Source: Ananas comosus (taxonomy: Eukaryota; Streptophyta; Magnoliopsida; Poales; Bromeliaceae). Taken from it: 64,000 bases of DNA. The DNA is taken from the NCBI RefSeq assembly GCF_001540865.1, contig NC_033622.1, positions 654,220-718,219 on the forward strand, written 5' to 3'. Made by a program: the position numbers and the translations under genes. This document shows, in pieces, positions 22,265 to 33,100 of the stretch. Numbering within the stretch: the stretch's first letter is position 1; every line of letters begins with the position of its first letter. Below the pieces are notes generated by a model. That model did not search any database, was not told the origin of the DNA, and was given only the letters and a program-made list of their open reading frames with translations.

Positions 22265-24009
22265 AGATTTTATCTGCAGCAAAAGTAGAAGCACTAAATT
22301 AGAGCGTCTACTCTGAGTTTGCGTCTACTCTAGGTCTCAGACTATTTTTCAATCCAGCCGCAGCATAAGTACCATTTTGTTTTTTAATTTTTGTTAGAAT
22401 GTAAATGCAATGTAGGCGAAACGCGTTATCCTAAAACATCATCCTTAGGAAGGACTAACAATTCAAACTAAAATTCAAACTCGAACATAAATTATCTGGA
22501 GATAACTTACTCTGACATCCAATACTTCTCCGTAAGAGACACGCCAGGGATACAATGTATGGATATGCCCTATACTAATGTAAAATTGCAAGTTGGTCCT
22601 TATTAGCAGAGCCCAGTGAAACATCGGAATCAACCGGCCCGGACGAAGAAAGCCCATCCCAAGCAAGCGCAGCCCAATAAACTACTACGCTTGGGTTCAG
22701 AACGGAGAAATGGGCATAGGATCAGCCCAGGCGAACTATTACTGTTCTTACTAAAAAAAATAAAAACATAGAAATATATGAAAAAATAACACTAATAACG
22801 CAACCTTAAACAATTCAAATATTTGGGTCCGATCACAATTTATATATCTAAAAGAGTTCTACTACTTTTCCCGTCTTCCCTGAATACTGCTTTCTAAAAG
22901 ACTATTTAATGCTTATAAATAATGTAATAGGATAAATAAATAATATAAAGCTATTTAATTAATTCATACTGTAGGTCAAAATAATAATATGATTATTTTA
23001 CAAATTGACGTACAGGCGATAGGTGAAGGTTAAAAAAAAGAAAAAAAAAAAATCAGCATCGAATCCACTAGCCAACTGCAGCGATAGGTGAAGGACCGGT
23101 CAAAATAAAATAGCCAAAAAAAATATAAAAAAATAGAATAAAATCTCTTTTATTCATCCCCGCGCTCCAAGGAAACGGTTATGTGAGGCAGATCAACAGA
23201 CAAAAATTTTTTGAGCACAATCCCCATACTAATAGTTTGGGACAGTGTGGATGTACGCCACATGGCCGATCTGTCGGTTGCCCTTCTCTACTGCTTTCTC
23301 TCTCTCTCTCTCTCCCAAAACACAGGTTTTTTTTTTCTTTTTTTTTCTTTCAATTGATGGCTGTCGCGGATGGACCACATAGCATCCATATGTAAAGTCT
23401 CCAAACGAATTAATTCGGGGATCATGTCTATAAAATTTTTGTAATGGACAATTTCTTATATATTCCTTAAAAATTTTCAACTTTCTGATTTAACCATCTT
23501 AGAAAGCTAATATTAAAAATACTTTTTTTACGTTTTAACTTATTTCAGATATATCCCTAGAGTTAAAATCTGTTAATAAACTCTGTTATCTGTATAAAAT
23601 TACTATTTTATCCTTTCAAATATACACTTCCACCATCATCGGGCCTTAAGACTTCGTTTGGAATTGCGGGGAGATTACGTTACGTGCAGTGAGGTAGTCT
23701 CGCCTCCTTGGCCTTCGTGGCATGCGATGTCGCGAAACCCGGACCTCGACGCTAGAGGCGTGCGGATTGAGTCGCGGGGGCGAAACGCGTGGGAGGCGAG
23801 ACGCTTGGCTATACTCATATTGTACAAGTTGGGGGAGAACTTGTAATGTCCTTGGGCTGGCGACGAAGGCAGCAAGGCATTCGGTTATGAGGCACTCTCG
23901 AGGAGAGATCGGTTGGCAAGACGGGAGACACCTAGCTTGGTGGCCAACCTCGGTATTGGGGTTGCTCGTTGGGGACTCGAGGAGTCCGACGAGGGGTTCG
24001 ATTACAGGC
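22224..24009. other. Upstream region, version 2, including the left end of the insertion
   Basis: Begins with (TA)n, then repeats 15120-16889. From 23696 it enters the same insertion sequence seen at 16562 and stops at the N at 24010 after ggggttcgattacaggc. It has cleaner base composition than version 1, whose differences are mostly single-base indels. No gene. Confidence 0.7.
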
Positions 24010-24634
24010 NAAATTACTATTTTGTCCTTTCAAATATACACTTCCACCATCATCGGGCCTTAAGACTTCGTTTGGAATTGCGGGAAGATTACGTTACGTG
24101 CGGTGAGGTACGTTGAAAAAATATCCTGTTTGTTTCCGTACTTGCATGTCGGTTACGATATATATTCTGCGGTTTCACTGGAAAACGCAGAAGCATATCC
24201 CTATATGCTTTTTACTTTTTTTTCTCAACTCCATTTTATCTAATAGCGTTAACTAGGCCTCAATACCAAGCTAAGCCTAAGTCAAGGGCACAAAAGATAT
24301 TTTGACTTTTGATCTTTTTTAAATATATCCCTCTACCGTCAGCAACATTTCTTATTTGCCCTTAGATTAAGGACAAAATTGACATTTTAATTTTTTTTAA
24401 CTATAATAGATATTTAACTATTTTAGAATAACGGAGGAACATATAAAAAATATATTGAAAAAAATAAAAATAAAAATAAATGATATATTTTTAAAGTTTT
24501 AAAAAATATATAATTTTTTTTTAGGGCATAAAATTTTTGTCGTGCAACAACACATGCCTCCGGGGAATCCGGAGTCAGCGGTAATTTCACCTTCACTCGT
24601 AGTGAGTGTGTGACGCGACTCACAATCGGGGATC

Positions 24635-24647
24635 TTCTAGATCGTTC
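24635..24647 (+). promoter_or_regulatory. Heat shock element-like site (TTCtaGAtcgTTC)
   Basis: Three alternating pentamer cores, TTC-ta-GAt-cg-TTC, match the HSF binding pattern nTTCnnGAAnnTTCn except for one base in the middle unit. It lies about 145-155 bases upstream of the ATG. Confidence 0.5.
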
Positions 24648-24674
24648 GCCAGGGGGGACACCGCGTCGCCTCTC

Positions 24675-24682
24675 GAACGTTC
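24675..24682 (+). promoter_or_regulatory. Heat shock element core (GAAcgTTC)
   Basis: A perfect GAAnnTTC dyad 108-115 bases upstream of the ATG. Together with the site at 24635 it supports HSF regulation of this gene. Binding is inferred. Confidence 0.5.
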
Positions 24683-24789
24683 CCTCCCCGCCTATTAATC
24701 CTTCTCCGTCCCTCCCGTCCCCGACTAAACCCTAGAAAAAAAAAAAAGGGGGCATTCGGAGAGAACGAAGGAAAGCGTCGGTGAATCTA

Positions 24790-25337
24790 ATGGCGGATTC
24801 GGCCCTGTTCGACACGGCGGTGAGCCACCTCTTCCACCTACCGGAGACGCTCGAGAGGCTCGTGTTCCCCTCGCCGCGCCCCGACGAGGCCCACCGCGGC
24901 GTCCGCCACCGTGGCCACGGCGGAGGAGGCGGCGCCGCTGCCGAGCACGACGGTGAGAAGGGGTTCGGGAGCGTCCCCGCCGACGTGCTCGAGACCCCCA
25001 AGGAGTACACCTTCTTCCTCGACGTCCCCGGGTTCTCCAAGGCCGATATCCAGGTACTAATTCTCTTCTGAGTTGTTATAATCGTAGCTTAATTTGAGTA
25101 ATAATAATATGTGAAATTAACATTTTTGTTGTGGGGGTTTTTTCAAAAAAATTTTATTTTTAAGATGTTTTTACGTTGCAATAGGCCTAAATGTGAATTT
25201 GAATGAAATGGAAGAAGCTTGTATTTTAATAAAATAATAAAAGTACTTTAAATGAGGCTTTTGGCCTGCTAAGATAACGCAGTGCACGGGTTATATTTTT
25301 AGAATAATTTTAAAAAATTACTAAGTTAAAAATTCAG

Positions 25338-25384
<47 letters not shown>

Positions 25385-25851
25385 CTTAGAACCTCATTTT
25401 TCATCTGATTTTTCACAATTATAGCTTAAATTATTATAGATTCTCTCACTGAGGGTACCTAAGTGGGCACTGGAAGTTGTAATTTAATCGAATTTATTTT
25501 TAAAAGTTTTGAAGAACTGGCTACAGAAGAAGTTAATTTGATATTTCAAATCCAACAATGCAAGTTATTGACCTTGGTATTCAAACATAGGTGACATTGG
25601 AGAATGAGAAGGTGCTGGTAATAAAGAGTGCAGGGAAGCGAAAGAGGGAGGAAGCAGAGGAGGAAGGATGCAAGTACCTGCGCCTGGAGCGGAGGGCCTC
25701 ACCGCGATTCTTGAGGAAGTTCCGGCTACCTGACGACGCCAATCCGTCGGCGATCACCGCCAAGTGCGAGAACGGCGTGCTTACCGTGGTCGTCGAGAAG
25801 CTGCCGCCGCCGGAGAGCAAGACAAGGACTGTTGAGGTTACAATAGCTTAG
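24790..25851 (+). CDS. Class III small heat shock protein (HSP20, alpha-crystallin domain)
   Basis: Two exons, 24790-25053 and 25591-25851, joined at CAG|GTACTA and AACATAG|GTGACA in phase 0, giving 174 residues. Small heat shock proteins are ATP-independent holdases that form oligomers and bind unfolding proteins. The N-terminus ([20 protein letters not shown]) and the block [26 protein letters not shown] match the nucleo-cytosolic class III group. The intron falls after the DIQ of the alpha-crystallin domain, as remembered for class III genes; class I and II are usually intronless. Exon 2 encodes [20 protein letters not shown], the [10 protein letters not shown] strand and [14 protein letters not shown] Gly/His/Ala-rich insert near residues 36-52 lengthens the protein compared with Arabidopsis HSP17.4-CIII (about 155 residues). 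The intron has a 44-base poly-T. ATG 24790 is preferred because it heads the conserved N-terminus. Confidence 0.93.
25339..25382. repeat. Poly-T tract in the sHSP intron
   Basis: About 44 consecutive T bases inside the single intron. On the minus strand this is a poly-A, which could mark an old retroposed fragment. I see no recognisable SINE body next to it. Confidence 0.8.
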
Positions 25852-27136
25852 GAAGGGTCTCAATCAAGGGTGTTTTGTGATTAAGTGATGTATTTTGTAT
25901 AAAGAATTTGTAGTCACCAGTAGTTTTTTCGTTGCAGATGTAATGCGACTTTATGTTCTCCTTTTGGGCAAGTAATAGGTAGATCCATGCTTCTTTGGCT
26001 ATTTTTTTGTCTTCTTTCTCTCGCTTTATAGATACTGAGATGAGAGCAGTATTTAATGACCGGGAAAAAAAGAGAAAAGATACTCTGCAGTGAATAGAAA
26101 CTCCAAGGCTAAGAATAAAAAAAGAAATTTTGTTATCATCAATAACCAAACATATGGACCTGCATCTGGTATAGCCCGATCTGAGTCTTGTATAGTTCTT
26201 GTTAAAAGGCACCATTGCGAAGCCGCGTATGCGTTGAATACTTGAATATGCGCTGAATTGGGTGCGATCCAAACGATGTATCCCACATGATAAGTACAAG
26301 CCAGAGTCTTTGAAATTTATGTTCCTGCATGCCAACAAAGCAGAAGGCTGAAATTAAAGATCCGTAAAATGGAGTTGTCCTGTAAAACTAGCGAAAAAAA
26401 AAAAGTGAAAGGCAGGGGAGGGGCAAACAAAAAAATAAATAAATAAAGTAAAATAAAATAAAAAGGGTTGAGTCGACTGTATTAGTACTAACCTGTTCAT
26501 GAGGATAAGGCATGATGTTGCTTTGATCAGATCTCCTTCTTAAGCCTTGGATTATCAAACACTTTGATTCATTCTCCCCAGGTAAACAGAAAGGATAAAC
26601 AAATGCAAATACACATAAAACAAACAAACATGCGCACAAAGCAAAAGGGAAAACAGGATAATAAAATACCGAGAACCTATTCTCGCCAAATAATAAAATA
26701 GTGAGTGCTCGGCTAAGTATATATATATATATATAATACCTGATGCTATAGCAAAATCATGTCTCTATACATGGCATATACACTGTACACTCACTTCACT
26801 ATACATCTAATTCTGCCATGCTGTGTCATTTGATGTTTTAAGCAATGACAGTTATTCCGTCGACAAAAAAGGTGCATCTCCACGTTGCAGAGATATTGAG
26901 ATATCTCAATCTCTAGCATACTGCATCATCTCTAATGCCATTGCAGCAGAAAGACTTGCTCCATGTATCACTTTTAAGCTGAGTTTATTCCTCCCCACCT
27001 CTCACAAAATGTTTCACAAAGCGATTACCTGTTTGATTTACTGATTCTGACTTAAATATTTATGCTGTACCGATTCCGCCTGGTTTCTCATCAAATTGTT
27101 GATAAACCAATTTATTGGTGTCTCCAAATAATGCTC
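25852..27136. other. Convergent intergenic region: 3' ends of the sHSP and hydrolase/CAAX genes
   Basis: The plus-strand sHSP gene and the minus-strand fusion gene point at each other across about 1.3 kb. The first ~130 bases after 25851 are plausible sHSP 3' UTR. A (TA)n tract lies near 26720. Minus-strand frames at 25838-26338 and 26388-26639 are rich in A/T-coded residues and have no family resemblance, so I do not call genes here. Confidence 0.5.
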
Positions 27137-30100
27137 TCAAGATACTGATGAAGCATTCTTCTGATGTGGTTTTTGCGGAAAGAAGAGAATTGCTAATAAA
27201 GCACTGAAGCAAAGGCCAACGGCACCGTCAAAAGGGTGCAAAGGGTTGGTGCTCCTCAGCCAGAAAGGTGTGCCGGGCTTGTATATGATGAAACCGCCAG
27301 TTTGTAACATATAATTGGCGGTCATAATTCCTGCACGAAAGCCAATTGGCGCAGCGAGCTTTCCATGGGCATTCTGCTTGATTCCGGAAAGCACCAAAGA
27401 TAACAGAAAGAAACCTGGTATTGAAGGTGGGGACCTGCAATTTTTATAAGACATAAGAGCAGCTGCTTCTCTGTATAGCTCAACTAGCTATGTTGATAAT
27501 TTAGTATGAAAGATTATGAATGTTATTTGAAACCTCTACATTTTCGAAGAAGCAATTCGAAACCTCTATATTTTCGAAGTAATAAATGAAAATTCTTAGT
27601 TCCTGCATATTTCCTTTCAATAGCATAATTGTAATATTCTACAAAACAATTGAGTTTCTATAAGGAAAATATCATCATAAGTGCCTCAAATCCTTGTGCC
27701 TCCATTAACATGTAAATAGAACTTAGGTCCAAAATCAGAGATTCTGAAGGTAAAGCACAGGAAAGAAAAAACTTAAAAAGTGTGACAAACTAAAAGTGGA
27801 TCAGGAATAGATTGAAAGCTAGAATGGAGTCAAACAAAATGGCAAACATACTGTCAACAAGTGTTTTTTGTGAACATATTCATATCTTCTCGTTTTTGGC
27901 ATAAAACAATTGACTTTCTTTTTAAAAGCTTTAGCTTGTTCTCCAACTTTACAGCCGAACTGCCCCTCCACTGAAGGACCAAAGAAAGCAGTTTTTATTG
28001 ATCAATTTTGAGTTTCAAATATATGGGACAATGGTCTAATAGCCATTGTCCTGTAGTAAAGGATTAATTTGGCCCTAAAAAGTGAAAGCAGATCAATGTT
28101 GCAAAGATCCTGCCTTTGCAACTTCAGGAAGAGGTGGACTTTTACTGCAAAAAGGCTGAACAAAACTGAAACATACCTGTGAATCAAAGAAAATGCAATA
28201 CCGGATAGTACAACAGCCTGGTAATATCCAATATCGACAGCAATTTCCTCTGGAAGCCATGACCTGAATAATAACTCTTCCACTAGAGCAATGCCAGTTG
28301 CTGTAACAAGCCCTCTAACAACCAGCATTATTGTTTTTGTGTAAGTTCTGAGTAGGATAATAGCACCTGCTGATAATGACGGCAAGCTTGAAGGCCAAGA
28401 GAGGCATGCATAACCAAGTAAACCATTTATCGAATGTATACATAAGACAACCATAACCCCTCCAACCAAACCCTTCAGAAAATCATAGACCTGCAGCAAA
28501 TATCTTAAAGTTAGCAACTGCTAAACTGATAATTCACAAAAATGGGGAAAAAAAAGGAAAACTCTGCCAACAATGTGATATGTCCTGGAAAAAAATTAAA
28601 GGTGGAACTGCATGGAGACCCTTCAATTTGAAGATCATTTTGAAATTGATCCCTCAAATTATTTCAAAAAAAAATCTCTCAAAGTTAGCAACTGCTAATC
28701 CTTGGGACAGTGAATTACAAAACTGATAATTCACAAAAATGGGGAAAAAAAAGAGAAAACTCTGCCAACAATGTGATATGCCCTGGGAAAAAAATAAAGG
28801 TGGAATTGCATGAAGACCCTTCAATTTGAAGACCATTTTGAAATTGATCCCTCAAATCATTTCAAAAAAAAAAATCCCTCAGCTGTATTTTTTTTGATAG
28901 ATAAACTATTTCTTTCTTTGATTTCAAAGAAATCTTGTCAATTCAATTTGGGTCCATTAAAACTAGTTGCTGTTAGCGATTGGCCATTAACTGTTAATAG
29001 AATAAACAGTTCGGGCAGCAGAAAACCAAGTAAAGCAGTTGAATTTAACAGAATCATCATTATCTTTAATGGTATCACGGTATCACTAATTGAACTGGAG
29101 TTATATAATAAACAAAATACATGTGTTATAGGGTGTGGGAAAAAAAAGCCTATTTAAAAATAACCTATAGTTGAGGGGTTTACATTTTTACCAAAATTAA
29201 ATTTCATACCCTGGCTGCAGATGTGAGTTCGAGCCCATATTGTTCAAGTGGATCATCATACCCCCTAATTCTTTTGCCCCACAGCATGGTGAGGATCATT
29301 ACAGAGACGTAAAGTCCTACTATGCAAGCATAGCCAGCGATTCCAGTAGAAGAATTTGTTGTCCAACTCTGAACAAGTGTTGGCATAAGGGGAATAACGA
29401 CAGGAGACCAGAGAACAAGCACCATGCAGGCAAAACCTAAAACCCTAATGTTAAAGCCAATAAAACAATTAGAAAAATCAAAAAAGATGTGGAAGAGAAC
29501 AAGGCTAGTAGATGTGAACACTTAAAACTTCCAGAATTCACCATCCTAAAGAAAATCTGGCGTCTACATATTGACATAATTGCTAATGTTAATATGGCCT
29601 CTTCTTATGGGGTCGATGTCCCTAAACAAGTTCTTCGCACACATTATTCCAAATGGCATGCCAAGCACATGCAATTCTCTCATGGGTGATAAAATTAGTA
29701 CATGATAAAATAAAATAAAACACAATATTACTTCAAGAGAGAATTTCACAGGAAGCTAATTATGCAGAAAACCACTAATTTCACATTCTTCATAATTCAT
29801 GCGAAAGAGGAAGACGTAAAACAACCAGTTAGTTCTACCAAAATTAAATAAAACAACCATAACCGACCTCTGCAGTAAAGGCCGTTCGGCAATATGTAAG
29901 AATAAGATGAGTCGGTCGGTCAAGCTCATAGCACCACGTATGCCACCCCAAAGTAGAGCAATTTTACCAACTAATCTCAAAATGCCACCCTTTTGTCCCA
30001 GTTCTGCTAGAACAGCAACCAGTCTTCTCATACATGTCCAACATAAACAAACGCCATCTTAAGACAAGTAGGAAGATCGAAGAGAGAGGATATTATAATT

Positions 30101-33100
30101 TATGAGGAAAACAAGAAAATAAGCAGAAAACTGAAAGTAAATCTTACCTTTCATGATCAACTTCCCCATCACTTTTTGTAGGTACTACTGGACCAGCAAC
30201 AGACATGGCTTTTTCAGCAAGGCTGCTCATTATATTATTCTGGCTTTTTTCTTGCACTGTTTCCCCAAGCTTCAAATGTTCCTCCAGGATAGATCCCTTT
30301 GGAACAGATGAAGATTCCATTGCTTCTTTATCTTCCTCGCTCTTTTGTTGAAAAAATAAACAGAATTATGAACAGTCAGCAAATAATTGGTAGCATTTGT
30401 ATCTCCTGGGTGCTTTTGCAGATACTAACAACATTAGGGAAGAATAATGTTAAGCCTGTCTCAGCAACTATAAAGGTGTACCAAAATAACATTCTATTTG
30501 AATTGAAAGCTTTCGCCTAAAAAAACAATCTTAAAAAACTGTATTTGATCACTTAGAAAACTTCAGTTAACAATGTTCAATCCTTTAGTACCTATATATT
30601 ATCCAATCTTCTCAAAATATTCTGCATAATCATTACCCAGTTACTTGAAGAGAAATTTCTGGCTGATTTCTACTGTTAAATATACATCATTATACATAAA
30701 ATGCATGGTGAGATACTAGGAAGCAATGCCAAATAGAAAAAGAAGAGGAAAAGAAAAGAGAAGGAAAAGAGCAAATGCGGCATTGCTCCTCGTCTATGTT
30801 TGGTGTCAAAGAACCACAGCCTGACCAAAGAAAATTGAGTTTGACGAGTCTAAGGAATAGAAACAAAACAATAACAAGATATAGCAAGCACAACAATTGC
30901 TTCAAAGAGCATAGAAGCATACCACCTATAAAATTAGTAATTTTGTAAGCAAATGTGATGCTTTACCTGATGATGTGCCAACAAAGCTGAAGCACCCAAA
31001 GCAGCTGTAACAGCCCCAACCATGATGCCTTTATTGCCTGATCTGTTTGTCTCAAGGCTTTTACCTACACCACTCGTTGACTTTTCTATCTCATCATGTC
31101 GAACCTTCTCATCAAAATGACCTTCATTGCCAATGCCATTCTCTAAAGCATGAATCTTCTCCTGCATCTGGCCATGTTCACTAATTGCTTTGTTTCGATC
31201 ATCATCCTGCTGAACACCAACATGGAAATAATTCCTTAAAGACGCTAACACGGTACCTACAATGACACCAACTGGAAGAACTTTCCGCAGATGGCTTGCC
31301 TCCTTAACTGCAGATGATATCGTCCTAATCATAAACTCTCCTTCAATTGAGCCATATTTCAGTTTAGCTGGCTCATCAATTTTTGAGATCGAGATCAGAT
31401 TCAATTCACTGTTGCAAACAACTTCTTGAGACACAACAGTGGCGAGACGTTCCATTTCATTTGCAAGGCTGCTCTGCAGTTCCTCTATGACAGATATGCC
31501 TAATCTGCGACCAACTTCAACTTTCAAAGCTTCCAGTAATTTTCCTTTAATCAAGAATATCAGCTCCTTTATTGCATCATCCTGTGCAAACTGACCGCTG
31601 AGTGTATCAAATTCTTGAGCTGACTGATTATTAGATTTTGACAAGTCAGTTTCTAATATAATGTATGATGGCTCAATAACATTATCCATTCCAACTAACC
31701 TTGGCAAGGAATTAGAGGTTTGAGATTCTTCGGAAACACTATGATATTTTCTGCTGTCACTTATATCATCGTTAATATTCTTAGCCTGATCTGCCATTTT
31801 CCATTTACCTTCTTCTGGGTCAAGGAATAGATCAGTTGCTGTGTCTAATTCAGACGATTTCATTGGTAACTGTTTGGAAAGATATCTATGAAGATATGCG
31901 GCACATTGCATACTCCAGTAAGGATTTAGTAAAACGTTCTGTTCAGGCTCAACATTGTTTAAGACATAACCTTCCAAATAATTACTAACACTATTATTTT
32001 CTTGCGAGTGCCTATTGTTGGTGTTATTTTTTGGTTGACTAGACGAATGAATTATGTTTGACTCAGCACTTACTCCATTCTGCCTTTCCTCTATCTTGTC
32101 AGGCACATTGTTGTTCAAGAAAGGCTTGCCATCAGCTGTATCTAATGTTTCCTGATCCTCTGCCTTATTTGTGTCAGCATTTTCAAGTTCATTTCTTTTC
32201 TCTAATTGGTCAATCATATTCTCAATAACTCCAAACACACTATTAACCGCCATCTGAGTCGAGTCATCAAATCCAGTTAAGGCATCTAAGGCTTGAGTTA
32301 TACTGATAGAGGGTGGTTTCGAAGATGGGTGTTGTGGCGCAGGTTCTACTTTTGAGTTTTGCACACTTTGATCAACCATGTTCTGAGCAGGCTTTTCTTC
32401 ATTCAGCTGAGTTCCATTCACTTCCTTTTGTATCACCTGGTGTTCAGAAGTGGATTCGCTAGATGAAAATACTTCTCCAGAAATTGAAGACTGAGCTTGT
32501 GTATTTTGTTCTGGAAGAGAATCTGCTCTCTTGACTTCATCTTTAATGGTACTACCATTGGCATCATTAACCACTTCTTGATAATCTAAAGACTTCCCAG
32601 CTATTTCATGGCCCTGGTCGACACGATGCTGCTCACTATCATCATCTCTTGTCATGGAACTTGGTTTCTCAAATTTGTTAGGCTGGATCTTTTCACTTTC
32701 CATTTGAGATTCAGGTTGGGATGCCTTAGCTTGAGATGACCCAATATTTTCGTGGGTGTTGATATTATCCGAAAATAAATTAACATCATTTTGTGTTACT
32801 TCCTCACTACCAGCAGCACTTTTACTGTGATCTGATGAAGTGGCCTCACTACTCCCACTTGAAGAGGTTGAGAATCCCTTTATCTTATCTTGGATCCTTG
32901 TCTTGACTTCTGATGCCACATTAGTCCAGCCAATCTTTGTTAACGAGTCAAGATTCAAGTTTGCTCGCTGAGTTTGCAGGATGTTAGTAACAGCAGTTGT
33001 GAGCTTCCCACGGACATCTTCTGGAACAGCTCCTTCCAGAGCTTTCATTAGAGTTTCTCCTTGTTCCATGGCAGTTAGAACCTTAGGAAGGAACGAAAAT

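Larger units (their letters stand above)
24011..24789 (+). promoter_or_regulatory. Promoter region of the sHSP gene, version lacking the insertion
   Basis: Starts with the shared phrase aaattactattttgtccttt and reaches cgttacgtgcggtgaggta. It then continues directly through cgttgaaaaaatat into cctgtttgtttccgtact, without the 4.8 kb insertion. The proximal part is GC-rich and contains heat-shock-element-like sites. A short A12 tract lies at 24736-24747, just before the leader. Confidence 0.6.

Noticed and set aside
25838..26339. A 166-residue minus-strand frame between the sHSP and fusion genes
   Set aside because: The composition is that of AT-rich non-coding DNA and it overlaps the sHSP 3' end; no domain or splice logic supports it.
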